This document shows, piece after piece, positions 31,159-38,631 of a stretch of DNA of 64,000 nt (positions are counted from its first letter, which is position 1; each line of letters begins with the position of its first letter). This stretch comes from DASZZZ01 sp036260375 (GTDB taxonomy: Bacteria; Actinomycetota; CADDZG01; WHSQ01). The stretch covers positions 44,545-108,544 of the forward strand of contig DASZZZ010000018.1 in NCBI GenBank assembly GCA_036260375.1, read 5' to 3'. The translations under genes and the position numbers were made by a program. Below the pieces are notes generated by a model. The model was not told the origin of the DNA and ran no database searches. It saw only the letters and a program-made list of their open reading frames with translations.

Positions 31159-32562
31159 ATGGGGCGGTGCCGGAGTCTCCGGCGCGGCGGCGCGCTCGCC
31201 GCTGCGGCGTTGCTGGCGGTTGCGTGCACCGGCGACGCGAGCCCCGCGTCGGCGCCGCGCTCCCGGTCGGGCGCCACGACCGCCGCCGACCCGGATTCCT
31301 TCGAGCCGCCGTCGCGCGCCCGGCCCCCGCGCGCGGAGACGAAGCTCAGCGCGCGGCACGTGTCGCGCTGCCTCTATCGCGACCGGCTCCCGGCGTCGGC
31401 GCTCGCGTACCGCTACTTCGGCCCCACCGACCTCGTCGCCGACCAGCTCGAGACGAGCCGCGAGCTCGACGTCGACGTCCCCGAGATCGAGTACCTCGAC
31501 CCCGCCGAGTTCGACCGCCGCTACGGGCGCGAGCCGGGCGCGCCGCGCGGGCGCGAGTACCTCGTCACGAGGTGGCTGTCGTGGGCGCTCGGGCTGACGC
31601 CGCACGGCCTCGACGTCGACTACGTCCTCGCAGGCACCGGGACCGAGCTCGTCGCCGGCCTCTACGAGCACGACACCGAGCGCATCGTCGTCAAGCAGAC
31701 GGGCGACCTCGACGCCGAGTACACGGTGCTCGCGCACGAGCTGGCGCACGCGGCGGTCGACCAGCGGTTCGGGCTCGAGGACCTCAAGCCCGCCCACGTC
31801 GTCGACGACGTCACGCTCGCGCGCCGCGCCGTCGTGGAGGGCGACGCGACGCTCGCGGAGATGCGCTTGTTGTCGCGCCTGTCGCCCCCGAAGGTGGTGC
31901 GCAAGGCGGTCGCCGCGACGCTCGCGTCGGCCGAGAGCTTCCGCACGGAGAGCGCGCTCGGCATCCCGCGCATGCTGACCGACGAGTTCGTGTTCCCGTA
32001 CCGGTGGGGGCTCGCGTTCGCGTGCAGTGTGTTCCGGGCGCGCGACTGGGGCGGCGTCGACTCGCTCCACCGCCGCCCGCCGACGAGCACCGCCGAGGTC
32101 ATGTTCCCGGAGCGCTTCCTGCGAGGCGACGGACCCGACGACCCGGCGCGGCTCGGAGCGCCGGGCGCGCCGTTCTCGCTGCGCGCCACGGGCCAGATCG
32201 GCGCCTTCCACCTCAACGCGTTGTTCGAGGCCCCCGGCGACGTCCGCAGACGCGCGTTGACCAACCCACTCGGGCGCGCCGCGAGCTGGGACGGCGGCGC
32301 CTTCAAGCTGTGGGCGACCGACGAGCTCGACAGCGTCGTCGGCCTGTCGCTCGTCGAGCACCGCAAGCACCGCGGCGTGCTGTGCGCGTCGATGAACGCG
32401 TGGTACCGGGCGGCGTTCTTCGACGCCGAGCGCGAACTCGTCGCCGATCGGACGATGGCGTATTCCGACGACGACCAGAAGGCGGTCGTGAAGTGCGACG
32501 GACGCAGCGTGCGCGTGGCGATGGCGCCCACGGAGGAGCTCGCCCGCGCGGTCGCGCGCTGA
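31159..32562 (+). CDS. Putative zinc metallopeptidase lipoprotein
   Basis: 467-residue exported protein. A basic N terminus, a hydrophobic core (GGALAAAALLAVAC) and a Cys in lipobox position indicate lipid anchoring on the outer face of the membrane. The zinc site is VLAHELAHAAVDQRFGL (H-E-x-x-H), followed about 30 residues later by VVEGDATLAEM, whose Glu is the likely third ligand, as in gluzincin-type peptidases. No known peptidase family name can be assigned with certainty and the substrate is unknown. The ATG at 31159 is chosen because GAAGGGGGA lies just upstream; earlier in-frame starts would bury the signal peptide. Confidence 0.75.
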   Translation: MGRCRSLRRGGALAAAALLAVACTGDASPASAPRSRSGATTAADPDSFEPPSRARPPRAETKLSARHVSRCLYRDRLPASALAYRYFGPTDLVADQLETSRELDVDVPEIEYLDPAEFDRRYGREPGAPRGREYLVTRWLSWALGLTPHGLDVDYVLAGTGTELVAGLYEHDTERIVVKQTGDLDAEYTVLAHELAHAAVDQRFGLEDLKPAHVVDDVTLARRAVVEGDATLAEMRLLSRLSPPKVVRKAVAATLASAESFRTESALGIPRMLTDEFVFPYRWGLAFACSVFRARDWGGVDSLHRRPPTSTAEVMFPERFLRGDGPDDPARLGAPGAPFSLRATGQIGAFHLNALFEAPGDVRRRALTNPLGRAASWDGGAFKLWATDELDSVVGLSLVEHRKHRGVLCASMNAWYRAAFFDAERELVADRTMAYSDDDQKAVVKCDGRSVRVAMAPTEELARAVAR

Positions 32563-32605
32563 GACACGAGACGCCTGCGTCCTTGCGCGCCGGTCCCGTC
32601 GCCGT

Positions 32606-32611
32606 CATATT
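32606..32611 (+). promoter_or_regulatory. -10 box, leaderless-type, for the 32.6-kb gene
   Basis: CATATT exactly six bases before the GTG start and no ribosome-binding site; it stands out in a GC-rich context. Confidence 0.45.
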
Positions 32612-32617
32612 CGTCGC

Positions 32618-33211
32618 GTGGTCGACCCCGAGACGGTCAAGACGTGGACCGAGTCCGCCGGCAACGTGGCGCAGGTGTTCGCGTTCGCCAGCGGGGGCCT
32701 GTGGGCGCTGCAGCGCTACCGGCGCGAGCGCGAGAAGTGGCCGCGCGCCGGCGTCGAGCACGTCCTCGCGCACCGCAAGCTCGGCGACGCCACGCTCGTG
32801 CGCGTCACGCTGCGCATGGAGAACACCGGCAAGGTGCTGCTGCAGCTCGTCGACGCGCGCACCGACGTCTACCGCGTCCTTCCGCTCGACGACGACGCGC
32901 GCGACCGTCTCGCCCGCGACGACCTCCTCGACGCCGAGACGCACGAGGCGCTGTGGACGTGCCTCGACAGCCACGTCCGCCGGTGGGCGCCCGGCGAGGT
33001 CGAGATCGAGCCCGGCGAGAGCGACGAGTTCGGGTTCGACTTCCTGGTGCCGTCCGACGTCACGGTCGTGAGCGTGTACTCGTACGTCTCGAACGCGAAC
33101 AAGCGCAACAGGTCCATCGGATGGGGCAAGACGACGGTGTACGACGTCGGTTCGCCGGCCGGCGAGCGCCGGAGCGCCGCGGCGAACCTGAGCGCGAAAG
33201 GGACGTCATGA
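32618..33211 (+). CDS. Hypothetical protein with N-terminal membrane segment
   Basis: 197 residues, not recognised. One probable transmembrane helix near the N terminus (NVAQVFAFASGGLWAL) is followed by a basic stop-transfer stretch (QRYRREREKWPR). A beta-rich soluble domain then contains RVTLRMENTGKVLLQLVD, APGEVEIEPGESDEFGFDF and VVSVYSYVSNANKR. This resembles a small membrane-tethered immunoglobulin-like domain, which is inference. It is translated from a GTG with a leaderless-type -10. Its stop overlaps the start of the next small gene (ATGA). Confidence 0.72.
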   Translation: MVDPETVKTWTESAGNVAQVFAFASGGLWALQRYRREREKWPRAGVEHVLAHRKLGDATLVRVTLRMENTGKVLLQLVDARTDVYRVLPLDDDARDRLARDDLLDAETHEALWTCLDSHVRRWAPGEVEIEPGESDEFGFDFLVPSDVTVVSVYSYVSNANKRNRSIGWGKTTVYDVGSPAGERRSAAANLSAKGTS

Positions 33212-33429
33212 GCGCGAGCCTGACGACACGACCGACCGACCCGCGCCCGGCCCGGCGCGCGTTCGCCGAGCAGCAGCCGCCGCGGCGCGTCCCCGACCGG
33301 ACGCCGCGCGAGGGAGGCGGCGAGCGCCAGCAGCCGCCGCGCAAGCCCTCACCGCCGCCGCCGCCGTCCCCTTCGCCCGCGCGCGAGCGCTCGGGCCGCC
33401 GACAGCAGCCGCCGAAGCGGCGCGACTGA
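33208..33429 (+). CDS. Small Pro/Arg-rich protein, 73 residues
   Basis: Low-complexity basic protein coupled to the preceding gene by an ATGA overlap. It is rich in Pro, Arg and Gln with runs such as KPSPPPPPSPSP and repeated QQPP-R/K units, and is probably disordered. There is no signal peptide or cysteine. The four-base overlap and same orientation argue for real translation, but the composition could also arise from non-coding GC-rich sequence, so confidence is moderate. Confidence 0.5.
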   Translation: MSASLTTRPTDPRPARRAFAEQQPPRRVPDRTPREGGGERQQPPRKPSPPPPPSPSPARERSGRRQQPPKRRD

Positions 33430-33460
33430 CGCCGGTCACCGGCCGGCGCGGCCGAGACGG

Positions 33461-33466
33461 TATCCT
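33461..33466 (+). promoter_or_regulatory. -10 box of the tRNA-Gln gene
   Basis: TATCCT 12 bases before the mature 5' end of tRNA-Gln; no convincing -35. Confidence 0.4.
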
Positions 33467-33478
33467 CGGCGGCGTCGA

Positions 33479-33550
33479 TGGGGCGTGGGGTAACCTGGCA
33501 GCCCGACGGATTCTGGCTCCGTTAGTCCTGGTTCGAATCCAGGCGCCCCA
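33479..33550 (+). tRNA. tRNA-Gln(CTG)
   Basis: Cloverleaf of 72 bases. Acceptor TGGGGCG pairs with CGCCCCA over 7 bp. The anticodon stem ACGGA/TCCGT encloses loop TTCTGGC with anticodon CTG (33513-33515). The T arm is CCTGG-TTCGAAT-CCAGG. CCA is not encoded. Gln-CTG is charged via GatCAB in organisms of this kind, agreeing with gatCAB at 20.6-23.8 kb. Confidence 0.95.
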
Positions 33551-33572
33551 GCTGTCGCGACGCTCGTCGCGC

Positions 33573-33578
33573 GATACT
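33573..33578 (+). promoter_or_regulatory. -10 box, leaderless-type, for the 33.6-kb membrane protein
   Basis: GATACT seven bases before the GTG start, 22 bases after the tRNA-Gln gene, with no ribosome-binding site. Confidence 0.4.
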
Positions 33579-33585
33579 TCGTCTG

Positions 33586-33900
33586 GTGGCGGACGTCCTC
33601 GTGTGGGTCCACGTCGTGCTGGTGGCGGCGCTCGTCGGAGTCGCGTTGTGGGGCTGGCGCGTCGTCCCGGCCCGCGCCCGCGTCCCGGCCCGTCTCGGAG
33701 CCGTCTGGGGCGCGCAGACGACGGTCGGCAAGGGCACCGCGCTCGGGACGACGACGGCGATGGGCGCGCTGATGTTGGTGGGGTCGATCGCCGCGGCGCG
33801 CCAGGGTGGTCAGGTCGCGCTCGCGGTGGCGAGCGTGCTGTCCACGGCGTTGATCCTCGCGGCGCAGGCGGCGATGGTGCGGCGGGCGGGGCGCGGCTAG
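33586..33900 (+). CDS. Small membrane protein, 104 residues
   Basis: Three hydrophobic helices are visible: VLVWVHVVLVAALVGVALWGW, a middle one around TTAMGALMLVGSIAAA, and VALAVASVLSTALILAAQAA. A basic loop follows helix one. No family is recognised; it looks like a compact three-helix inner-membrane protein. It sits between two tRNA genes and starts from a GTG with a leaderless-type -10 box. Function unknown. Confidence 0.62.
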   Translation: MADVLVWVHVVLVAALVGVALWGWRVVPARARVPARLGAVWGAQTTVGKGTALGTTTAMGALMLVGSIAAARQGGQVALAVASVLSTALILAAQAAMVRRAGRG

Positions 33901-33924
33901 CCGGGCCGGGCCCCGTGCCGTCTC

Positions 33925-33933
33925 TGGTAACTT
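33925..33933 (+). promoter_or_regulatory. Extended -10 promoter upstream of tRNA-Glu
   Basis: TG-G-TAACTT, an extended -10 element, about 60 bases before the tRNA. A 9-bp hairpin (CCGCGCCGG/CCGGCGCGG, 33941-33970) and two tandem GGCGGCCGCA copies lie between promoter and tRNA. Confidence 0.4.
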
Positions 33934-33995
33934 TGGGGGACCGCGCCGGCGCCGGCGGGTTCCGGCGCGGGCGGCCGCAGGCGGCCGCACGGCAC

Positions 33996-34070
33996 GGCCC
34001 GGTAGTCTAGTTGGCCTAGGACGCCGCCCTCTCAAGGCGGAGATCACGGGTTCGAATCCCGTCCGGGCTA
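33996..34070 (+). tRNA. tRNA-Glu(CTC)
   Basis: 75 bases. Acceptor GGCCCGG pairs with CCGGGCT (one G-U) and the discriminator is A. The anticodon stem CCGCC/GGCGG holds loop CTCTCAA with anticodon CTC (34031-34033). The T arm is ACGGG-TTCGAAT-CCCGT. CCA is not encoded. It lies 80 bases upstream of rplS and may share its transcript. Confidence 0.95.
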
Positions 34071-34150
34071 CGACGCACGTCTCGTCGCGCGCCCGGCGCG
34101 GCGCAGGCACCGCACGGGCGCCCGGCGCCGGACGACCGAAGGAGCTTGGG

Positions 34151-34498
34151 ATGAACACGATCGATCTCGTCGAGCGGCCACAGCTGCGTGACGACCTTCC
34201 GGACTTCCGGCCCGGCGACACGGTGCGCGTCCACGTCCGCGTCGTCGAGGGCGAGCGCGAGCGGGTCCAGGTGTTCGAGGGGATCGTGATCCGCCGGCGC
34301 GGCAGCCGTCTGTCGGAGACCTTCACCGTGCGCAAGCTGTCGTTCGGCGTGGGCGTCGAGCGCACGTTCCCGGTCCACTCGCCCATGATCGCCAAGGTCG
34401 AGGTCGCGGCGCACGGCAAGGTGCGGCGCTCGAAGCTCTACTACCTGCGTTCTCGCACCGGCAAGAAGGCGAAGGTCAAGGAGCGCCGTCAGGTCTGA
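34151..34498 (+). CDS. rplS: Ribosomal protein L19 (bL19)
   Basis: 115-residue bL19 of the large subunit, near the subunit interface. The sequence is typical: FRPGDTVRVHVRVVEGERER, VQVFEGIVIRRRGS, TFTVRKLSFGVGVERTFPVH and the basic end KLYYLRSRTGKKAKVKE. AAGGAG precedes the ATG by 6 bases. The usual upstream partners rimM and trmD are not here; tRNA genes take their place. It leads into the signal peptidase genes after 13 bases. Confidence 0.97.
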   Translation: MNTIDLVERPQLRDDLPDFRPGDTVRVHVRVVEGERERVQVFEGIVIRRRGSRLSETFTVRKLSFGVGVERTFPVHSPMIAKVEVAAHGKVRRSKLYYLRSRTGKKAKVKERRQV

Positions 34499-34511
34499 CG
34501 CGCCGTCGGCG

Positions 34512-35117
34512 ATGGCCGCGCCGAGAGCCACGCGCACGCGTTCACCGCTGCGCGAGCTCCCCGTGCTGGTCGTCGTCGCATTCGCGCTCGCGCTCGCCGT
34601 CAAGGCGCTCGTCGTGCAGGCGTTCTTCATCCCGTCCGGGTCGATGGAGCCGACGCTCGACGCCGGCGACCGGGTGCTCGTCGAGAAGCTCGGGTATCGC
34701 TTCGGCGCGCCCGAGCGGGGCGACGTCGTCGTCTTCGAGCGCGACGTGGGGGACGGCGCGCGCGACGCGTCGTCGTGGACGCGGCTGACCGACTCGTTCC
34801 GCGAGCTCTTCGGGTTCCCGACGTCGGGCGCACAGGACTACATCAAGCGCGTCGTCGCGGTCGCGGGAGAGACGGTCGAGGCCCACGACGGCGCGCTCTA
34901 CGTCGACGGAGAGCGCGCCGACGAGCCGTACCTGCCCCCGGAGACGCCGACCGCGACCTTCAACCCGATCGTCGTGCCGGCGAACCACGTCTTCGTCCTC
35001 GGCGACAACCGCTCGAGCTCGGAGGACTCGCGCACCTTCGGGCCGGTCGCGCTCGACCGCATCGTGGGCCGGGCGTTCGTGCTGGTGTGGCCGCCGGGAA
35101 GCTTCGCCGGCCTGTGA
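34512..35117 (+). CDS. lepB: Signal peptidase I
   Basis: 201-residue membrane serine protease that removes signal peptides from exported proteins. One N-terminal transmembrane helix (LVVVAFALALAVKALVVQ) leads directly to the catalytic serine in FFIPSGSMEPTL. The catalytic lysine is in YIKRVVAVAGE, with the structural motif VLGDNRSSSEDSR near the end. This is the minimal form, with no N-terminal extension. It begins 13 bases after rplS and is followed by a second, longer paralogue, an order known in other actinobacteria. Confidence 0.95.
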   Translation: MAAPRATRTRSPLRELPVLVVVAFALALAVKALVVQAFFIPSGSMEPTLDAGDRVLVEKLGYRFGAPERGDVVVFERDVGDGARDASSWTRLTDSFRELFGFPTSGAQDYIKRVVAVAGETVEAHDGALYVDGERADEPYLPPETPTATFNPIVVPANHVFVLGDNRSSSEDSRTFGPVALDRIVGRAFVLVWPPGSFAGL

Positions 35118-35155
35118 CGCGGGCGCGGCGTGTCGCGCCGAGCCACCGCGGGGCA

Positions 35156-35161
35156 TACTCT
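35156..35161 (+). promoter_or_regulatory. -10 box upstream of the second signal peptidase
   Basis: TACTCT eight bases before the ATG of the second signal peptidase gene, without a ribosome-binding site, suggesting its own near-leaderless transcript. Confidence 0.35.
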
Positions 35162-35169
35162 TCCCCGCG

Positions 35170-36213
35170 ATGCCGAGAGTGGACGAGGTCGCGCGCTCGC
35201 TGGGGATGACCTCCGAGGAGGTCATCGCGCGCCTCGACGCGCTCGGCACTCCGGTCCCCGACGAGCGCGCCGACGTCGACGACGCGACGGTCGAGCGTCT
35301 GCGCGCCGAGCGGCCGAGCGACGGCGCCGGGCCCGCCGCGCCGTCGCCGGCGCCCGATGCGCAGCGCACCGGCGACGGCCGTGCCGCCGCGGGCGCGGCC
35401 GGGGGGACGACGCTCGCCGAGAAGCTGCGCGGCAAGCCCGCCGAGGCGGCCACCGAGCCGGCCCGCCGCGACGAGCCGGCCGCGGCGGCCACCGAGCCGG
35501 CGCGTCGCGACGAGCCGGCCGCGCCGAAGAAGACGCGCACGCCGAAGAAGCCGAAGAAGAAGCGCTCCGCCCTGGCGCGCATCGCGGAGATCCCGGTGCT
35601 CATCGTGCTCGCGTTCGTGATCGCGATCGTCATCAAGACGTATCTCGTGCAGGCGTTCTACATCCCGTCCGGGTCGATGCGCCCGACGCTGCAGGTCGGC
35701 GACCGCGTGCTCATCGAGAAGCTCTCCTATCGTTTCAGCGACCCCGACCGCGGCGACGTCGTCGTGTTCGAGCGCTCCGCGGGCTTCGGGGCCCCGGCCC
35801 CCGACGTGCCGTGGACGGAGGACGTCCGCAACTTCGCGCGCGAGCTGCTGGGCCTGCCGACGCCGAACGCGGAGCAGGACTTCATCAAGCGCATCGTCGC
35901 GGTGGGCGGCGACGTCTTCACGTACGCGGGCGAGCCGCGCCGCCTCGTCGTCAACGGCGAGCGCGTCGAGGAGCCGTACGTGCGCGGGGGGCCGGACCGC
36001 GTCAGCCAGCAGGTCACCGCGCAGAACTGCCGCGCGCTCGACATGAAGGCGCGCGACGGCGGATGCGTCGTCCCCGCGGGCAAGGTCTTCGTCATGGGCG
36101 ACAACCGCGCCAACTCGTCCGACTCGCGCACCACCGGCCCGGTCGACGAGGACAAGGTCCTCGGCCGTGCGTTCGTCGTGATCTGGCCGCCGGCGGACTT
36201 CGGCGGCCTCTAG
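35170..36213 (+). CDS. lepB: Signal peptidase I with IF2_N-like N-terminal domain
   Basis: 347 residues. The C-terminal ~210 form a complete signal peptidase I: transmembrane helix IPVLIVLAFVIAIVIKTYLV, catalytic Ser in FYIPSGSMRPTL, catalytic Lys in FIKRIVAVGGD, and VMGDNRANSSDSR. The extra N-terminal ~130 residues are cytoplasmic. They start VDEVARSLGMTSEEVIARLD followed by A-L-G-T-P-V-P-D and V-E-R-L-R-A-E, which reads as the small helical IF2_N module otherwise found at the N terminus of initiation factor IF-2. Next comes an Ala/Pro/Glu-rich linker with a duplicated 13-residue unit and a Lys-rich patch (PKKTRTPKKPKKK) before the membrane. The helical module plus basic patch suggests nucleic-acid or ribosome contact, which is inference. 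Confidence 0.9.
   Translation: MPRVDEVARSLGMTSEEVIARLDALGTPVPDERADVDDATVERLRAERPSDGAGPAAPSPAPDAQRTGDGRAAAGAAGGTTLAEKLRGKPAEAATEPARRDEPAAAATEPARRDEPAAPKKTRTPKKPKKKRSALARIAEIPVLIVLAFVIAIVIKTYLVQAFYIPSGSMRPTLQVGDRVLIEKLSYRFSDPDRGDVVVFERSAGFGAPAPDVPWTEDVRNFARELLGLPTPNAEQDFIKRIVAVGGDVFTYAGEPRRLVVNGERVEEPYVRGGPDRVSQQVTAQNCRALDMKARDGGCVVPAGKVFVMGDNRANSSDSRTTGPVDEDKVLGRAFVVIWPPADFGGL
35446..35523 (+). repeat. Tandem duplication of a 39-base unit in lepB2
   Basis: Two adjacent 39-base copies (35446-35484, 35485-35523) differing at two positions, encoding 13-residue units built on A-A-T-E-P-A-R-R-D-E-P-A-A. The unit lies in the linker between the IF2_N-like domain and the membrane helix, where length is probably free to vary. 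Confidence 0.85.
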
Positions 36214-36254
36214 CCGCGCCGGTCCGCCGCCGGGCTCGGCTTGGGCCGCGCAGG

Positions 36255-36260
36255 TAGAGT
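36255..36260 (+). promoter_or_regulatory. -10 box, leaderless-type, for rnhB
   Basis: TAGAGT seven bases before the rnhB ATG with no intervening ribosome-binding site. Confidence 0.5.
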
Positions 36261-36267
36261 CGCGGCC

Positions 36268-36969
36268 ATGACGAGCGATACGTGCGGGCGGCTCGAGGTG
36301 CGCCTCGTGGCGGCGGGGTTCGAGCGCATCGCCGGCGCCGACGAGGTCGGGCGCGGCGCGCTCGCGGGACCCCTCGTGGCGGCGGCCGTCATCCTCCCGC
36401 CCGACGCCGACGTGCCCGGCCTGCGCGACTCCAAGGAGTGCACGCGCCTGCAGCGTGAGCGCCTCGCGGCCCGTATCAAGGAGATCGCGCTGCGCTACTC
36501 GATCGTGCGCGTGCAACCCGACCGCATCGACCGCGTCGGGCTGCAGCGATGCAACCTCGACGCGTTGCGGCGCGCGCTGAACAACCTCGGCGACGACCCG
36601 CACTACGTCCTCGTCGACGGCTTCCGGCTCAAGCGGCTGCGATGGCCGGCGCTCGGCGTCAAGAAGGGCGACGCCGTGTCACGCAACGTCGCGGCGGCGT
36701 CGATCGTGGCCAAGGTCTACCGCGACGCCGCGATGCGCCGCTACCACCGCCGTCATCCCGCCTACGGCTTCTCGACCAACGTGGGCTACGGGACGCGCGA
36801 GCACTGGGCCGCGCTGCGGCGCTGGGGCCCGTCTCCGATCCACCGGCGGTCGTTCTACGGAGTCACCGGGTTTCCCACGGACATGGGTGACCCCGAGGAC
36901 GAGAAGGCGCGACACTGGGAGGGTCCGGACGTGGAACTCGAGACCGTCGTCGAAGAGGAGAGCGAATGA
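36268..36969 (+). CDS. rnhB: Ribonuclease HII
   Basis: 233-residue RNase HII, which cuts RNA in RNA-DNA hybrids and at single misincorporated ribonucleotides. The catalytic acids are in AGADEVGRGALAGPLVAAAV (Asp-Glu), LRDSKECT and YVLVDGFRL, with the fourth acid after VAKVYRDAAM. Also KKGDAVSRNVAAASIVAKV. The ATG at 36268 is preferred to a start nine codons upstream because TAGAGT lies 7 bases before it. A C-terminal acidic tail (E-T-V-V-E-E-E-S-E) runs into the overlapping DUF2469 gene. Confidence 0.95.
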   Translation: MTSDTCGRLEVRLVAAGFERIAGADEVGRGALAGPLVAAAVILPPDADVPGLRDSKECTRLQRERLAARIKEIALRYSIVRVQPDRIDRVGLQRCNLDALRRALNNLGDDPHYVLVDGFRLKRLRWPALGVKKGDAVSRNVAAASIVAKVYRDAAMRRYHRRHPAYGFSTNVGYGTREHWAALRRWGPSPIHRRSFYGVTGFPTDMGDPEDEKARHWEGPDVELETVVEEESE

Positions 36970-37295
36970 GCGTCGAGGACCTCGAGAAGTACGAGGCCGA
37001 GATGGAGCTCCAGCTGTACAAGGAGTACCGCGACGTCCTGCCGATGTTCAAGTACGTCGTGGAGACCGAGCGACGCTTCTATTTGGCCAACGACGTCAAG
37101 GTCGACACCAGGCACTCCGGTCCGAAGGTGTGGTTCGAGGTCGAGCTGCACGACGCGTGGGTGTGGGACATGCATCGTCCGGCTCGCTTCGTGTCGCACG
37201 TGAAGGTCGTGACGTTCCGCGACCTCAACGTCGAGGAGCTCGCGCAGCTCGCGGAGCGCGACCTCGTGCCGGAGCCTCCCGGCATGGAGCGCTGA
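36966..37295 (+). CDS. DUF2469 family protein
   Basis: 109-residue protein of the actinobacterial DUF2469 family, usually found next to rnhB as here (ATGA overlap). Typical stretches are MSVEDLEKYEAEMELQLYKE, MFKYVVETERRFYLAND, WFEVELHDAWVWDMHRPARF and VVTFRDLNVEELA. It is soluble, acidic and without cysteines. Function unknown; tight coupling to RNase HII suggests a role in nucleic-acid maintenance, but this is guilt by association. Confidence 0.9.
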   Translation: MSVEDLEKYEAEMELQLYKEYRDVLPMFKYVVETERRFYLANDVKVDTRHSGPKVWFEVELHDAWVWDMHRPARFVSHVKVVTFRDLNVEELAQLAERDLVPEPPGMER

Positions 37296-37398
37296 CCGCG
37301 CCTTACGTCGCGCGCTGACCGCGCCCCCCGTCGCGGGAGCGCCGCCCGCGCCCCCCGTCGCGGAGCGCCGAGCGCGCTTTTCCGTCACACCCGACCTC

Positions 37399-37404
37399 TA
37401 GCCT
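37399..37404 (+). promoter_or_regulatory. -10 box, leaderless-type, for yraN
   Basis: TAGCCT seven bases before the ATG of the YraN-family gene; no ribosome-binding site. Confidence 0.45.
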
Positions 37405-37411
37405 CGCGCGC

Positions 37412-37765
37412 ATGGACGCGCGCCCGCACCTCGGCCGGCGCGGCGAGGACCTCGCCGCCGAGCACCTCGCCCGGCTCGGGCTGACCGTCGTCGAGCGCAA
37501 CTTCCGCTGCCGCGAAGGCGAGGTCGACATCGTCGCCACCGGCGCCGGCGTGATCGTGTTCTGCGAGGTCAAGACGCGCCGCACGACCCGATTCGGAGAG
37601 CCGTGCGAGGCGGTCGACGCGCGCAAGCAGGAGCGCTTGCGCCGGCTCGCGGCCCGGTGGTTGCGCGAGCGACGCCCCGGTGCGGTCGACGTGCGCTTCG
37701 ACGTCGTCTCCATCGTCGCGCGCGGTCCGGTTCCGGAGCTCGTGCACATCGCCGATGCGTTCTGA
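37412..37765 (+). CDS. yraN: YraN (UPF0102) family endonuclease-like protein
   Basis: 117 residues with the restriction-endonuclease-like fold of UPF0102. The N-terminal GRRGEDLAAEHLARLGLTVV is followed by FRCREGEVDIVATGAGVIVF and CEVKTRRTTRFGEP, which give the D-(x)n-E-x-K nuclease signature, then AVDARKQERLRRLAARWL. The family is linked by neighbourhood to comM and dprA, which here lie 5 kb downstream behind an unrelated insertion. Nuclease activity on recombination intermediates is suspected for the family but not shown by this sequence. Confidence 0.92.
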   Translation: MDARPHLGRRGEDLAAEHLARLGLTVVERNFRCREGEVDIVATGAGVIVFCEVKTRRTTRFGEPCEAVDARKQERLRRLAARWLRERRPGAVDVRFDVVSIVARGPVPELVHIADAF

Positions 37766-37827
37766 CACTCCGCTATGGTTCGTCGCGGCGCGCCGCGCGG
37801 GCGCGCATCGTGCCCGAGGGGTGACGC

Positions 37828-38616
37828 GTGACGGACTACGAGACGCTCGTGTGGGAGCGCGACGGCTTCGTCGCGACGGTGACGTTGAATCGTCCGGCCA
37901 AGAAGAACGCGATGTCGTGGACGATGTTCCAGGAGATCGGCGCCGCGTTCGAGCGCGCCGGAGCCGATCCCGACGTGCGGTGCCTCGTCGTGACGGGAGC
38001 CGGCGACGCGTTCTGTTCCGGCGCCGACCTCACCGACATGGCCAACCTGCCGTCGTCGCCCGTGGCGATGAGCGACCGCATGGCGCACGTCCAGCGGATC
38101 GCGCGCGCGGTGGCGACGTGCGCGGTCCCGACGATCGCGAAGGTCACCGGCGTCGCGGCGGGGGCCGGGTGCAACCTCGCGCTGGCGTGCGACCTCGTCG
38201 TCGCCACGACCGAGGCGCGCTTCGCCGAGCTGTTCGTCAAGCGCGGGCTCGTCGTCGACTTCGGTGGGTCGTGGGCGTTGACGCGCCTGCTTCCGCTGCA
38301 CCGCGCCAAGGAGCTCGCGTTGCTCGGCGACACGCTGTCGGCGCGCGCCGCGGACGACCTCGGGATGCTGAACCGGCTGTGCGCGCCCGGCGACGTCGAC
38401 GCGGTCGTCGACGACCTCGCGCGGCGCCTCGCGGCGCTGCCGCCCCGGACGGTGTCGCTGATCAAGCAGAACCTCAACCGCGCGTCGGAGCGGTCGCTCG
38501 AGGCGACGCTCGACGCCGAGTCGGCGTCTCAGACGCTGTGCTTCTCGACCGACGACACGCGCGAGGCCGTGACGGCGTGGGTGGAGGGACGGGAGCCGCG
38601 CTTCACCGGACGCTGA
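37828..38616 (+). CDS. Enoyl-CoA hydratase/isomerase family protein, PaaG-like
   Basis: 262-residue crotonase-fold protein. The first oxyanion-hole block is VTGAGDAFCSGADLTDMANL, the second VAAGAGCNLALACDLVVATT. Where hydratases have a catalytic Glu, this protein reads KRGLVVDFGGSWALTRL with Asp, as in PaaG-type isomerases, and the C-terminal end REAVTAWVEGREPRFTGR also matches PaaG. An isomerase acting on unsaturated acyl-CoAs is therefore likelier than a classical hydratase. GTG start; the gene begins 62 bases after yraN and opens the segment that separates yraN from comM. No other phenylacetate-pathway gene is present. Confidence 0.87.
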   Translation: MTDYETLVWERDGFVATVTLNRPAKKNAMSWTMFQEIGAAFERAGADPDVRCLVVTGAGDAFCSGADLTDMANLPSSPVAMSDRMAHVQRIARAVATCAVPTIAKVTGVAAGAGCNLALACDLVVATTEARFAELFVKRGLVVDFGGSWALTRLLPLHRAKELALLGDTLSARAADDLGMLNRLCAPGDVDAVVDDLARRLAALPPRTVSLIKQNLNRASERSLEATLDAESASQTLCFSTDDTREAVTAWVEGREPRFTGR

Positions 38617-38631
38617 CCGGCCCGCGCGTGC

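Noticed and set aside
33971..33990. Tandem GGCGGCCGCA copies as an attachment site next to tRNA-Glu
   Set aside because: No partial tRNA duplicate or integrase is nearby; two short GC-rich copies are not enough.
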